Shown one piece after another: positions 1 through 10,203 of a stretch of 64,000 nucleotides of DNA (its first letter is position 1; each line of letters begins with the position of its first letter). The stretch lies in contig JAJYUH010000010.1 of the NCBI GenBank assembly GCA_021792635.1, positions 43,369 to 107,368 of the forward strand. Direction: 5' to 3'. The position numbers and the translations under genes are program-made. The DNA is from Natronospirales bacterium (GTDB lineage: Bacteria; Pseudomonadota; Gammaproteobacteria; Natronospirales; REEB76). A model generated the notes under the pieces. It was not told the origin of the DNA, did no database searches, and saw only the letters and a list, made by a program, of their open reading frames with translations.

Positions 1-1
1 A

Positions 2-784
2 CAAGCGCTGCAGCAGCATGTCATAGACCTCATGGCCAACAATATCCCTGATCTACTCGCCAAACTCAACGGCCGCCAGGTCGTGACCGAAGCCGGTACC
101 GTCACACTGCATACTGCCGGTATCAAGGTGCACGACTACCGACGCAACTTCCGCATTAAATTTCTGGCGGTGCTTACCGATCCTACCGTTGCCTACATCC
201 TGTTGCTGATCGGCATTTATGGCCTGATGTTCGAAGGTTTTAACCCGGGTGGCGTGCTGCCCGGGGTGGTGGGTGCCATCGCGCTGCTGTTGGCCCTCTA
301 CGCCTTTCATGCGCTGCCGGTCAATTTCGCCGGCCTGGCACTGATCGTCCTGGGCGTCATTCTGTTCGTGACTGAAACCTTCGTACCGGCTTACGGCACG
401 CTCAGCATCGGCGGCCTCACCGCTTTCGTCATCGGCTCCATCATTCTGATGGATACCCATGTGCCGGGTTTCGCCATTTCTCGCAGCCTCATCGCCGGCT
501 TGAGCACCGCCGCCGCTCTTATCGTTATTGGTACGCTCTGGTTTGCGGTACGCTCACGCCGGAGACCCGTGGTCACCGGCGCGGAAGAATTGCTTGGCAG
601 CAGCGGTCATGTACTCACCGATTTCACCGGCGGCGGCGGCACCGTACGCGTACACAGTGAAATCTGGAATGCCGAAAGCAGCATGCCGCTCCATGCCGGC
701 GACACCGTCAGGGTAATCAGGCGAAGTGGGCTCAAATTGGTCGTGGAGCCGCTCCGGCCATCCATCGAGGAGGATCACCAATGA
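2..784 (+). CDS. NfeD family membrane protease-like protein (5' end outside window)
   Basis: The reading frame is already open at the window edge, so the N-terminus is missing. What remains begins in the tail of what is probably a ClpP-like serine protease domain. It continues into the membrane region (several hydrophobic helices between roughly residues 55 and 185 of the visible part, counted from the ATG at 32) and ends in the soluble OB-fold NfeDC domain (about the last 65 residues, with a G-x-V...G-x-V-R pattern). Long-form NfeD proteins cleave or partner with stomatin-like proteins. That fits the next gene, a slipin, whose ATG overlaps this stop codon by 4 bp. The ATG at 32 is internal and is not the real start. 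Confidence 0.9.
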   Translation, partial: QALQQHVIDLMANNIPDLLAKLNGRQVVTEAGTVTLHTAGIKVHDYRRNFRIKFLAVLTDPTVAYILLLIGIYGLMFEGFNPGGVLPGVVGAIALLLALYAFHALPVNFAGLALIVLGVILFVTETFVPAYGTLSIGGLTAFVIGSIILMDTHVPGFAISRSLIAGLSTAAALIVIGTLWFAVRSRRRPVVTGAEELLGSSGHVLTDFTGGGGTVRVHSEIWNAESSMPLHAGDTVRVIRRSGLKLVVEPLRPSIEEDHQ

Positions 785-1530
785 GCATCTTTATACTTGT
801 CATAGTCGTTATTCTTGCCATTATCGTCTTCAGTGCTCTCCGGGTGCTGAAGGAATACCAGCGCGGCGTCATCTTCACCTTCGGACGCTTCGACAAGGTC
901 AAGGGGCCGGGCATCATCCTCGTCATCCCCATCGTGCAACAAATGAGCAAGGTGGATCTGCGTACCGTGGTCATGGAAGTGCCACCGCAGGACGTGATCT
1001 CACGCGACAATGTCTCCGTGAAGGTAAACGCAGTCATTTATTTCCGTATCATTGACCCGGAAAAAGCCATCATTCAGGTGGCGGATGTTTACGATGCCAC
1101 CAGCCAGCTTGCACAGACAACGCTGCGTGCGGTGCTCGGCCAGCACGAACTGGATGACATGCTGGCCGCCCGAGACAAGCTGAACGCCGACATCCAGGGC
1201 ATCCTCGACCAGCATACCGATGCCTGGGGCATGAAGGTCACCAACGTGGAAATCAAGCAGGTGGATCTGGATGAAAATATGATCCGCGCCATTGCCCGGC
1301 AGGCGGAGGCCGAACGCTCGCGCCGCGCCAAGGTCATCAACGCGGAAGGCGAGCTGCAGGCCTCGCAGAAACTCATGGAAGCGGCGCAGACCCTGATACA
1401 GCAGCCGCAGGCCATCCAGTTGCGTTATCTGCAAACGCTGGTGGAAGTAGCGGGTGACAAAAGCTCGACTATCGTTTTTCCATTGCCCATGGATCTGATC
1501 GAGCCTTTATTGAAAAAGCTGCAAAAATAG
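781..1530 (+). CDS. Slipin / stomatin-like SPFH (Band 7) protein
   Basis: This 249-residue protein has one N-terminal membrane-anchoring helix (residues 1-18, nearly all I/V/L) and then a Band 7/SPFH domain. The stomatin sequence [10 protein letters not shown] lies near residue 29 and the [13 protein letters not shown] segment near residue 74. An Ala/Glu-rich coiled-coil stretch with [16 protein letters not shown] follows at about residues 178-193. Members oligomerise in the inner membrane and act with NfeD proteases. The 4-bp overlap with the NfeD stop implies translational coupling and a fixed stoichiometry. The length and motif order are normal for a prokaryotic slipin. Confidence 0.95.
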   Translation: MSIFILVIVVILAIIVFSALRVLKEYQRGVIFTFGRFDKVKGPGIILVIPIVQQMSKVDLRTVVMEVPPQDVISRDNVSVKVNAVIYFRIIDPEKAIIQVADVYDATSQLAQTTLRAVLGQHELDDMLAARDKLNADIQGILDQHTDAWGMKVTNVEIKQVDLDENMIRAIARQAEAERSRRAKVINAEGELQASQKLMEAAQTLIQQPQAIQLRYLQTLVEVAGDKSSTIVFPLPMDLIEPLLKKLQK

Positions 1531-1610
1531 CTGCTGCCGGGCGCTGCAAGAAACAAGGACCGCTTCGGGCCCCAGATTGCTTCGATAATCCCAAGCAACT
1601 CTGAGTACGT

Positions 1611-2549
1611 TTATTTGGATGCGTAAGCCAGACTGAAGGCGCCCGGCCCCACGTGAATACCCGCCGTGGTGCTCATGACCGACAACAGCGTCTCCACTTT
1701 GTTGCTCATGGCGCACTGAATAAAGTCGCTGTACCCCGGAAAGGATTTCACTTCTTCCGGGTTCCCCGCGTAACTCATGCATACCACCTTGCTCAACAGA
1801 CCGTGTTCTATGGCTTCAATGGTCATATCGAACAACTTGTGCACGGCATTATCGTAGCCACGCACCGTGTCAACGGCCTCCGTTTCGCCACGATAGGATT
1901 TGAGGATGGGTTTGATATCAAACATGGTTCCCATCTGATACTTGAACCAGCTGACGCTTTTATCACCTTTCTGATGCGCGCGTGTGCGCACATAGAAAAG
2001 ATCCTGGGGTACCACATATGCGTGCACATGCTGCGAAAAACTTTCCACGTGCTGGCGCAGTTTATCGAACATAATGTCCTCCTGCCCCCGTGCGGCACGC
2101 AATGCCTCGTACACCACTACCGCCTGACCGGTAAACAGCGTCTTGCTGTCGATCACGCGCAAACCGAATTGCTCGTCCAAACCCGCAGCACGACGACGCT
2201 CCTTGTAACCTGAGAGAATCATGAAGGATGCCTGGGTGGCGTTCTCGAATACCGGGCTGCGGCGGCTGGATACGGTGATCACCAGGACGCGGTCGTACTT
2301 GAGTACCAATTGGTCGAGGAACAAGTCGCGGATAGCTTTGGTTGACAGCGGTGTAGTGGAAATCTCCAGGTCCTTCTCCGCCACGAAACGGCGGTAAAAA
2401 TCCATGGTCTGCTCCGGATCGCGCATGTCCTTGAATGTCATGTTGCCAAAGTGCAACACGACCGGCATGATCTCCAGACCCTGCTGCTCAATGAACGAAC
2501 GCGGCAGATCACAGGCGGAATCAATGACAAGGCCGATTTTTTGTGGCAT
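1611..2549 (-). CDS. DegV family fatty-acid-binding protein
   Basis: This protein has 312 residues. DegV proteins bind a fatty acid between two domains; in Firmicutes some serve as FakB subunits of fatty acid kinase, while the gammaproteobacterial role is unclear. The N-terminus has the family hallmark DSACDLP (residues 10-16), then MPVVLHFGNMTFKD. The C-terminal domain ends in the HVGPGAFSLAY motif that lines the ligand pocket. It is slightly longer than the usual 280 residues. It converges with the slipin gene and is followed upstream by a 190-bp gap that holds the displaced tail of mscS. No FakA-like kinase is visible here. Confidence 0.92.
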   Translation of the reverse strand: MPQKIGLVIDSACDLPRSFIEQQGLEIMPVVLHFGNMTFKDMRDPEQTMDFYRRFVAEKDLEISTTPLSTKAIRDLFLDQLVLKYDRVLVITVSSRRSPVFENATQASFMILSGYKERRRAAGLDEQFGLRVIDSKTLFTGQAVVVYEALRAARGQEDIMFDKLRQHVESFSQHVHAYVVPQDLFYVRTRAHQKGDKSVSWFKYQMGTMFDIKPILKSYRGETEAVDTVRGYDNAVHKLFDMTIEAIEHGLLSKVVCMSYAGNPEEVKSFPGYSDFIQCAMSNKVETLLSVMSTTAGIHVGPGAFSLAYASK

Positions 2550-2740
2550 GGATTGCTGCTCCTGGGGCTGAATTCTGCGCGTATGCTGTGGTCTCGCCCC
2601 AGCCCGGGCGGCCGGGAACCTTTAAAGCATAGCCTAAATTAGCACAGCTCCGGTAAATTATCCCGGCTTTTCCTGAGCTTGCCTGCCTTTATTGAATCCC
2701 TGTACGAGCTATGGCGCCTATCGTACGGACGTCTGCTGTC

Positions 2741-2858
2741 TTACGAACGTTTGCCATCCCCGGTAGCGGAGATATCCTGCACGATGCGCACCGGAAACGG
2801 TTGCGCCAGACTACCCGTAGTCAGGGAACGGTACGGATAGGGCAGCTCGATACCGTGG
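2741..2858 (-). pseudogene. Displaced C-terminal tail of the MscS-type channel
   Basis: Read on the minus strand up to a TAA at 2741-2743, this segment encodes HGIELPYPYRSL and then about 26 further residues ending GDGKRS. The G-I-x-L-P-x-P core is the conserved end of the MscS C-terminal barrel, which in intact channels directly follows the KAFD-like helix. Here that helix ends at 3097, in another frame, and about 242 bp of hairpin-rich DNA lies between. The segment has no start of its own and is probably untranslated. Rejoining the two parts gives KAFD-R-HGIELP with exactly the family spacing, which is why it is read as the gene's own tail. Confidence 0.8.
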
Positions 2859-3100
2859 CGCGATAGCGTCGCATCGCTCGTGATGGCCGGTACGGTCCCG
2901 GCGTCCCGGCCACTCGCTCCAGCGACGGCCCATTCCTTTGCTGCGGCACGCCCGGCGTTCGGAAACCGTTACTTCGCACGGTTTCCTCCACCCTGGCTTT
3001 ACGCCCCGGCGCGGCCTTCGCACCACGCGGACGCTGTGCTACGGCCGCTGAGGCTACCGCAGGCTCTTCGCCTCGGCGCTTCGCGCCTTCCCTGGCTCAT
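2859..3100 (-). mobile_element. About 242-bp structured insert splitting mscS (putative non-autonomous element)
   Basis: Restoring the MscS frame requires removal of about 242 bp; the borders are ambiguous by 2 bp because of a shared CG. The insert is packed with hairpins: GGCGC/GCGCC around a 3-nt loop (about 3076-3088), a 9-bp stem GGAAACCGT/ACGGTTTCC (2961-2986), a CGGCC/GGCCG arm with an inner GCAC/GTGC stem, a TCGCT/AGCGA stem inside GGCC arms, and GGCCGG/CCGGCC (2884-2910). Its borders read CGATGAGC at one end and CGATAGC (inverted) at the other, an imperfect terminal inverted repeat. It holds no convincing ORF. The first in-frame codon it contributes to mscS is TGA. Its family is unknown. 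Confidence 0.6.
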
Positions 3101-3855
3101 CGGTCGAAGGCCTTTTTGATATCTTCCGCCAGACCGGTGCGGGTGACCGTGTAATTTCCACCTTGTGTCCAGACTGAGAACTGCAGATTGAGGGAGGATT
3201 CACCGAACTGCTGAAACAGGATCGTGGGCCGCGGCTCGATCAGGCACAGCGGATGATTGTCAGCCACTTCCAAAAGCACCTCACGTACCCGGCCGATATC
3301 CTCCTTATAGCCCACACCGATCTGCAAATCAATACGCCGGATCGGGAAACGGGTAAGGTTGGTGATTTCCGATTTCACCAGTGTTTCGTTAGGCACGCGC
3401 ACAAACAGGTTATCGAAGGTACGCAGTTTCACGGATAACAGGTCAATAGACAGTACCTCGCCGGTGGTATCCCCTGCTTTTATGATATCGCCGATAGCGA
3501 AGGATTTTTCGCCAATGAGGAACAGACCGCTGATAAGGTTGGATGCCGAAGTCTGCGAGGCGAATCCCAGTGCCACCGTGAGGATACCCGCAGCGCCCAG
3601 AAAAATGTTGCTGATGTCATGGCTTACCTGCCGCAATCCAAGCACGATAGCCAGAATCAGTATCGAATAAAACACCAGTCGGCGTGTGAGTACGCCGCGG
3701 TGCCTGTCCATGCGGCGAATGGCCATGCGACCCACGAGGCGCGCACAAATCTGTGCGATCAGCAAACCGATCGCCATGACCAGGACGGCGCGCACCCAGG
3801 CGAACGCAGTTGCACTGTCGATAAAGTCCAGAAAATGCATCAGATCACGCTGCAT
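3097..3855 (-). CDS. mscS: Small mechanosensitive channel, MscS family, C-terminus truncated by insert
   Basis: This 252-residue inner-membrane protein gates an osmotic safety pore. Two or three hydrophobic segments occupy residues 15-75. The pore helix is Gly/Ala-rich (GAAGILTVALGFASQTSASN, about residues 86-105). The MscS beta domain (GEKSFAIGDIIKAG) and the cytoplasmic alpha/beta domain follow. Translation stops at a TGA just after KAFDR. The expected GIELPYP barrel strand and tail lie 242 bp downstream in another frame. The truncated channel lacks about 38 C-terminal residues, including part of the exit barrel, so function is doubtful. The ATG lies 3 bp after the reconstructed DUF432 stop, which implies one transcript. 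Confidence 0.88.
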   Translation of the reverse strand: MQRDLMHFLDFIDSATAFAWVRAVLVMAIGLLIAQICARLVGRMAIRRMDRHRGVLTRRLVFYSILILAIVLGLRQVSHDISNIFLGAAGILTVALGFASQTSASNLISGLFLIGEKSFAIGDIIKAGDTTGEVLSIDLLSVKLRTFDNLFVRVPNETLVKSEITNLTRFPIRRIDLQIGVGYKEDIGRVREVLLEVADNHPLCLIEPRPTILFQQFGESSLNLQFSVWTQGGNYTVTRTGLAEDIKKAFDR

Positions 3856-3858
3856 TGG

Positions 3859-4672
3859 TTATCCAAAAAAACGGCTCAGGGCACGCAGTACGGTTTGGTC
3901 TTCCTGCATCTGGCGCGGACCGCCAATATGTTGCATCCGCGTTGCGCCGGACAGGTTCATATCGCCGAGTTGCAGCGCGGCTTCCCCCCCTGGGTGTGTG
4001 TCGTTCCAGTGTCACCGACTGGGTCCAGAAATGCCCGCGTTCGCTCACGCTCAAACTGAGCAACGGCATTGGCACACTCAGGCGTTCCACCGCCAGGGTA
4101 TCACTGGCATGATTGCGTATAGATACCGGCGTGATGGCGCGATGCGGGCGCGGCACGATATCTTCAACGCGCAATTGTGCCAGCGTGCGGCTGGCATAGC
4201 ACATCTCCCCATGGCGAGTATCGGCTCCAAACCATGTATCGGAAGGCCGCAATGTGGGCACTTCCACCAGCGGCATGGAACCATGCCCCACAAACACTTG
4301 CACCCAAAGCGGGGTGCTGACGAAGAGCGTAATTTCCTCTCCACCGGGAATATAGAGCGGCACTTCCGGTTTTACCACCACGGACCGGTCCGCCGATGCC
4401 GGCACCAGCCGTAAGGGTTTGCCGGTTTCGCGAAAGCTGAAACGGCAGACTGCCATGCCAGCTGCGGGTTTTTCGATGGGCAGGGGCATTTCCACCTGCG
4501 CCACAGGCTGCATAAGTTCTTCACCGGAACGCCACGCTATGCGCCATTCCTTTGCCAGTCGCTGCGCCCACAGTATCAGGGGACCAATATGCCAGCGCCC
4601 CATGGTATTGGCCGCAAGGATGCATTCACCCCACCAAGGCCGCAGGGTAGCGTGGTCATCAGGTTTGGTCAT
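3859..4672 (-). pseudogene. DUF432 domain protein, frameshifted in a 7-base G run
   Basis: The first about 228 codons give a DUF432-like protein of unknown function: an aromatic N-terminus (WHIGPLILWAQRLAKEW), an IPGGEEITLFVSTPLWVQV core strand set, and WFGADTRHGEMCYASRT. After residues VTLERHTP the frame turns into Arg-rich nonsense. Deleting one base of the G run (plus-strand C at 3984-3990) restores a sensible ending, GEAALQLGDMNLSG and so on to SRFFG, with a stop at 3859-3861, 3 bp before the mscS ATG. The restored length is about 270 residues. The start overlaps the mazG end by 14 bp. The shift may be a sequencing error, slippage or a real mutation. Confidence 0.75.
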
Positions 4673-5444
4673 GCTTTACCTGCTCCCAGATCGCATCCAT
4701 TTCCTCGAGCGTGGCTTCTGCGGGATATTTACCGCGCTTTGCCAATTCTGTTTCCACTCCGGCAAAGCGCCGCTCGAACTTGCGGTTGGTGCCGCGCAAG
4801 GCCTGTTCGGGATCTGCGTCCAGCTTGCGTGCCAGATTGGCGACTGCGAACAGGACATCACCTAATTCATCCAGAATGCGGGTATGCGGGGCAGCGCATG
4901 CAATTTCGGTTTCCAGTTCAGAAATCTCTTCGCGGATTTTCGCCAGTACCGGCGCCATCTCCGGCCAATCGAATCCAACACTGGCGGCACGCTGCTGTAA
5001 TTTTACGGCGCGCGTCAATCCCGGCAATCCGGTGGGTACGCCGTCTAATACGCCGTTATTCCCGCTTTTCTGCCCGCGCTCTTCGGTTTTGCACGGTTCC
5101 CAATCCTGCTTCTGCGCGTGCCGGTCGGCGAATGTGGCATTGCCGGGCGCATGCGGGCAGCGCGTTAGCAGCTTGTCGGTGGTGGTTTGCACTACGTCCG
5201 CAAATGCAAAAATACCCTGTTCCTCGGCCATACGTGCGTGAAATACCACCTGCAGCAGCAAATCACCCAACTCATCCCGCAGCGCTTGCATGTCCCGGCG
5301 TTCGATGGCATCCGCCACCTCATAGGCTTCTTCCACCGTGTGGGGGGCCATACTGTGGAAATCCTGCTGCCGGTCCCGGAGGCAACCTGTACGCGCATCC
5401 CGCAAAGCCGCCACGGCTTCCAGCAGCCGCTGCATGTCCTTCAT
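4659..5444 (-). CDS. mazG: Nucleoside triphosphate pyrophosphohydrolase MazG
   Basis: This 261-residue protein is close to the E. coli length. MazG hydrolyses (d)NTPs to monophosphates and PPi, clearing damaged nucleotides and moderating the stringent response. It has two MazG domains. The first carries EEAYEVADAI...DELGDLLLQVVFHA (about residues 38-70), with the Glu/Asp metal ligands EExxE and ExxD. The second carries EEISELETEI...DELGDVLFAVANLAR (about 173-209). The usual CPWD motif near residue 21 is replaced by GCLRDRQQ. The start overlaps the NUDIX gene upstream by 4 bp and the end overlaps the DUF432 gene, so nudL-mazG-DUF432-mscS read as one operon. Confidence 0.95.
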   Translation of the reverse strand: MKDMQRLLEAVAALRDARTGCLRDRQQDFHSMAPHTVEEAYEVADAIERRDMQALRDELGDLLLQVVFHARMAEEQGIFAFADVVQTTTDKLLTRCPHAPGNATFADRHAQKQDWEPCKTEERGQKSGNNGVLDGVPTGLPGLTRAVKLQQRAASVGFDWPEMAPVLAKIREEISELETEIACAAPHTRILDELGDVLFAVANLARKLDADPEQALRGTNRKFERRFAGVETELAKRGKYPAEATLEEMDAIWEQVKHDQT

Positions 5445-6073
5445 GCGGCCTCCATATGCTCCAGCTTGTGCAGAAAATTGACCAGCATGGCCGCGGTAGC
5501 CCCCCAGATAATGTGATGGCCATACTCGAATACGTAATACTCCACATCGCGGCCGGCCAATTGACGTTGCCGTAACTGCCGGTTGCGCGGATCACTCAGG
5601 AAGGCCAGCGGCACCTCGAATACCGTCGCCACCTCCGACGGGTCCGGTGCGAGATGGAAATCGGGTTTTATCAAACCCACCACCGGGGTGACCGCGTACC
5701 CGGTAATGGTGAGGTAGCCGTCCAGAAAGCCCACCACTTCCACGAAACTCCGTTGTAGGCCGGTTTCTTCCTCGGTTTCCCGCAATGCGGTCTGTACCGG
5801 ATCTGAATCCGCCACTTCCCGGCTGCCGCCGGGAAAGCTCACCTGACCGGCATGATCCTGCAGCCGCTCCGTGCGCCGGGTAAGTAAAATGGTCGGACCC
5901 TGGAGGCGCGCCACTACCGGCACCAGAACCGCGGCGGGTTTCCAGGGTGGCTTCGGTCGCATGTCGGGCGGCAGATCACCCCCTGCGCGTTGCGGTGTGA
6001 ACGTTAGAGGCGCTTGTGAGCCCCTGAGACAGAGGCGGATATGAGATTCAAAATCTTCAAAATACTTTTGCAT
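5441..6073 (-). CDS. nudL: CoA pyrophosphatase, NUDIX family (NudL-like)
   Basis: This 210-residue protein likely cleaves coenzyme A or its derivatives to 3',5'-ADP and 4'-phosphopantetheine. The NUDIX box spans about residues 81-103, with GGSREVADSD followed by RETEEETGL, so both catalytic Glu residues are present. It is preceded by the UPF0035/NudL signature LLTRRTERLQDHAGQVSFPGG at about residues 63-83. The rest of the fold is intact. It is the first gene of the leftward cluster with mazG, 4 bp overlapping. Pairing of two nucleotide-sanitising hydrolases fits a housekeeping role. Confidence 0.93.
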   Translation of the reverse strand: MQKYFEDFESHIRLCLRGSQAPLTFTPQRAGGDLPPDMRPKPPWKPAAVLVPVVARLQGPTILLTRRTERLQDHAGQVSFPGGSREVADSDPVQTALRETEEETGLQRSFVEVVGFLDGYLTITGYAVTPVVGLIKPDFHLAPDPSEVATVFEVPLAFLSDPRNRQLRQRQLAGRDVEYYVFEYGHHIIWGATAAMLVNFLHKLEHMEAA

Positions 6074-6119
6074 ATCAACAAGTTATATGCTACTTCTTAT
6101 TAAATATCTTATTATTTCA

Positions 6120-7508
6120 TTATTTCTTTATGCCGCCACGGGTGAGGTCCAACGGATCCAGAAGCGCCTTGAGATGCGCTTCGGAAAGCCCGCTCATTTC
6201 CCTGGCCACCTCCAGAACGGGACGTCGCTGTTTATAGGCCTGCTTGGCAATGGCAGCAGCTTTCTCATAGCCGATAACCGGGCTCAAAGCCGTGACCAGG
6301 ATGGGGTTCTTATCCAAGGCTGCCCTGAGATGTGCCTGGTTAACCATGAACCCCGTGATAGCGCTGTCCGCCAGAATCCGTGCCGCATTCGCCAGCAATG
6401 CAATGCTCTGCAGCAGGCTATAGGCGATCACCGGAAGCATTACGTTCAATTGGAAATTTCCTGCCTGGCCCGCTACGGTGATGCTCACGTCATTACCAAT
6501 GACATGCGCCGCCACCATGGTTACGGCTTCCGGGATCACCGGGTTCACCTTGCCAGGCATGATGCTGGAGCCGGGCTGCAGCGCCGGCAGGGCGATCTCA
6601 CCGAGGCCTGCCAGTGGGCCGCTGTTCATCCAGCGCAGATCATTGGAAATTTTCATCAAGCTCACGGCAATGGTCTTCAGTTGCCCGGAAAGCTCCACTG
6701 CCGTGTCCTGGCAGCTCAGGGACTCGAAATAATTTTCACTGGTCCGGAACGGGATTCCGGTACGTTTGCCGAGTTCGGTGGCGATACGCTTGCCGAATTC
6801 CGGATGCGCGTTGATCCCGGTTCCCACCGCCGTGCCGCCCTGCGCCAGCGCTTGCAACCGCGGCAGCACCGCTTGTACGCGGGAAATACCATGCCGTATC
6901 TGGGTTGCCCAACCGGACAGTTCCTGGCTCATGCGTACCGGCATGGCATCCATGAGGTGCGTGCGGCCGGTTTTCACCACCTGATCGCTTTCCCCGGCTT
7001 TGACTTCAATGGTTTCCGCTAAATGGATAAGCGCCGGCAGCAGTCTTTCCTTCACTTCCAGCGCCGCACTGAGGTGGATAGCCGTAGGAATGGAATCATT
7101 GCTGCTTTGGCCCATATTCACATGGTCATTGGGGTGTACCGGCTGCCTGGCCTTTTCCGTAGCCAGGTGTGCGATCACCTCATTGGCATTCATATTGGTG
7201 CTGGTGCCGGAACCGGTCTGGAACACATCAATTGGGAAATGCCGGTCATACCCGCCGCCTGCGACCTCCAGCGCCGCAGCTTCAATGGCTTTGGCCCGTA
7301 CCCCGTCCAGCGCTCCCAGCCCGTGATTGACGTTGGCGGCGGAAGCCTTGATGAGACCCAGTGCACGAATGAAGGCGCGGGGAAAAACCAGGCCGCTGAT
7401 GGGAAAGTTCTGTACGGCACGCTGGGTCTGGGCACCCCACAAGGCATCGGCCGGTACCTTTAATTCGCCCATGCTGTCATGTTCCATACGGTAGGGCTTT
7501 TCGGACAT
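6120..7508 (-). CDS. fumC: Fumarate hydratase, class II
   Basis: This TCA-cycle enzyme reversibly hydrates fumarate to L-malate without an Fe-S cluster. It has 462 residues when started at the ATG at 7508, which has a GGAGAGG ribosome-binding site 5 bp upstream. A longer upstream reading is AT-rich leader and is rejected. The superfamily signature GSSIMPGKVNP lies at about residues 312-322. The N-terminal substrate segments TGSGTSTNMNANE and GQSSNDSIPTA and the TGRTHLMDA segment are all present. It is transcribed away from purB, another member of the same superfamily, across an AT-rich 157-bp gap. Confidence 0.96.
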   Translation of the reverse strand: MSEKPYRMEHDSMGELKVPADALWGAQTQRAVQNFPISGLVFPRAFIRALGLIKASAANVNHGLGALDGVRAKAIEAAALEVAGGGYDRHFPIDVFQTGSGTSTNMNANEVIAHLATEKARQPVHPNDHVNMGQSSNDSIPTAIHLSAALEVKERLLPALIHLAETIEVKAGESDQVVKTGRTHLMDAMPVRMSQELSGWATQIRHGISRVQAVLPRLQALAQGGTAVGTGINAHPEFGKRIATELGKRTGIPFRTSENYFESLSCQDTAVELSGQLKTIAVSLMKISNDLRWMNSGPLAGLGEIALPALQPGSSIMPGKVNPVIPEAVTMVAAHVIGNDVSITVAGQAGNFQLNVMLPVIAYSLLQSIALLANAARILADSAITGFMVNQAHLRAALDKNPILVTALSPVIGYEKAAAIAKQAYKQRRPVLEVAREMSGLSEAHLKALLDPLDLTRGGIKK

Positions 7509-7564
7509 GGACCTCTCCCGGAGAAATGAATTCAAATTTTCCGTATAACACCTTGATCTGAGTG

Positions 7565-9033
<1,469 letters not shown>

Positions 9034-9036
9034 TGC

Positions 9037-10203
9037 ATGAGCGGCACGACTCTTCTTGGCGGTCTCACGCCGCATATGTTTCTGCGCCGTTACTGGCAAA
9101 AAACACCCTGCCTCATTCGCAACGCGTTGCCCGGATTCATTCCGCCGATTTCACCGGATGAACTGGCGGGACTGGCCTGTGAAGAGACTGTCGAATCCAG
9201 GCTGATAATCAAATCCCGCGGGGTAGCCGGTTGGCGGGTGCGCCATGGTCCTTTCCAGGAAGAGGATTTCCGTGCATTGCCGCCAAAAAACTGGACGCTG
9301 CTGGTGCAGGATACGGACAAGCATCTGCCGGCACTTGCCCGATTTCTGGACAGTTTCCGTTTCATCCCCAACTGGCGCATTGATGATCTCATGATCAGTT
9401 ATGCCACGGACGGCGGTTCCGTCGGCGCACATGTGGATACCTATGATGTATTTCTGCTGCAGGCTCAGGGCCTGCGGCGATGGGCGATCAGCAGCAAACC
9501 CCACCGCAAGGCTCAGGTGCCGGGGTTGGAGCTGCAACAAGTGCGCGATTTCAAGCCCCAGCATACCTGGGTGCTGGAGCCGGGAGACCTGCTGTATCTG
9601 CCGCCGGGCATAGCACATCACGGGGTGGCCATCGGTGCATGCATGACTTTTTCCATCGGCTTCCGCGTGCCCACAGACGCGGAAATGCTTGCAGACCTGA
9701 GCGGCTTGTTGCTCGAGCGCACGCGTAATGCATCGCGTTACTCCGATCCTGATCTGGCGCCGGCTACCAGCGACCCCGGCCTAATTTCGAACAAGACCCT
9801 TGCCGCCATCCGCCGCAGGCTGCGCCTCGCCCTGCACCCAAGTGAAGCCGAACTGGACGAATGGTTCGGACGTTTCATCACCGAGCTGAAACCCCGGCTG
9901 TCGCTGGTCCCGCCGCGGCGGCCGGTTACGGCCGCCCTGCTGCGCCGGAGGGTTGCGTCCGGCCGGGGGCTGACGCGCGATCCGGCCGTGAACATGGTCT
10001 GGTGCCACGCCGGTCCGCATACTGTAAAACTATTTGCAAACGGTCATTGTCAATCGCTTCCCGCCCGCTTGTCGGGATTGGCGCAACTACTGTGCGGACA
10101 TCGCCTCTATGCCGCCGACGAGCTAAAATCCCATTTGATCCACAAGGAAGCCGCTGGGATTCTCGCCAAGCTACACAACATGGGAATGCTGCGCCTCCGA
10201 TGA
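9037..10203 (+). CDS. roxA: Ribosomal protein uL16 arginine hydroxylase (JmjC/cupin, RoxA/YcfD type)
   Basis: This 388-residue 2-oxoglutarate/Fe(II) oxygenase hydroxylates an arginine of ribosomal protein L16. The iron ligands are visible: H131 and D133 in GAHVDTYDVF, and the distal His in PPGIAHHGVA near residue 194. The N-terminus PHMFLRRYWQKTPCLIRNA is typical of the family, and the C-terminal half holds the dimerisation and winged-helix-like regions. In Escherichia coli ycfD (roxA) is likewise a chromosomal housekeeping gene. The stop overlaps the start of the following small ORF by 4 bp (ATGA). Confidence 0.93.
   Translation: MSGTTLLGGLTPHMFLRRYWQKTPCLIRNALPGFIPPISPDELAGLACEETVESRLIIKSRGVAGWRVRHGPFQEEDFRALPPKNWTLLVQDTDKHLPALARFLDSFRFIPNWRIDDLMISYATDGGSVGAHVDTYDVFLLQAQGLRRWAISSKPHRKAQVPGLELQQVRDFKPQHTWVLEPGDLLYLPPGIAHHGVAIGACMTFSIGFRVPTDAEMLADLSGLLLERTRNASRYSDPDLAPATSDPGLISNKTLAAIRRRLRLALHPSEAELDEWFGRFITELKPRLSLVPPRRPVTAALLRRRVASGRGLTRDPAVNMVWCHAGPHTVKLFANGHCQSLPARLSGLAQLLCGHRLYAADELKSHLIHKEAAGILAKLHNMGMLRLR

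Noticed and set aside
2859..3100. Group I or group II self-splicing intron
   Set aside because: No recognisable domain V, core helices P3-P8 or intron ORF could be seen; length is also short. Left as unknown structured element.
2811..3119. ORFs of 71 and 79 codons inside the mscS insert
   Set aside because: Arg/Pro-rich sequence with no motif or ribosome-binding site; they cross the element borders and arise from GC-rich hairpins.
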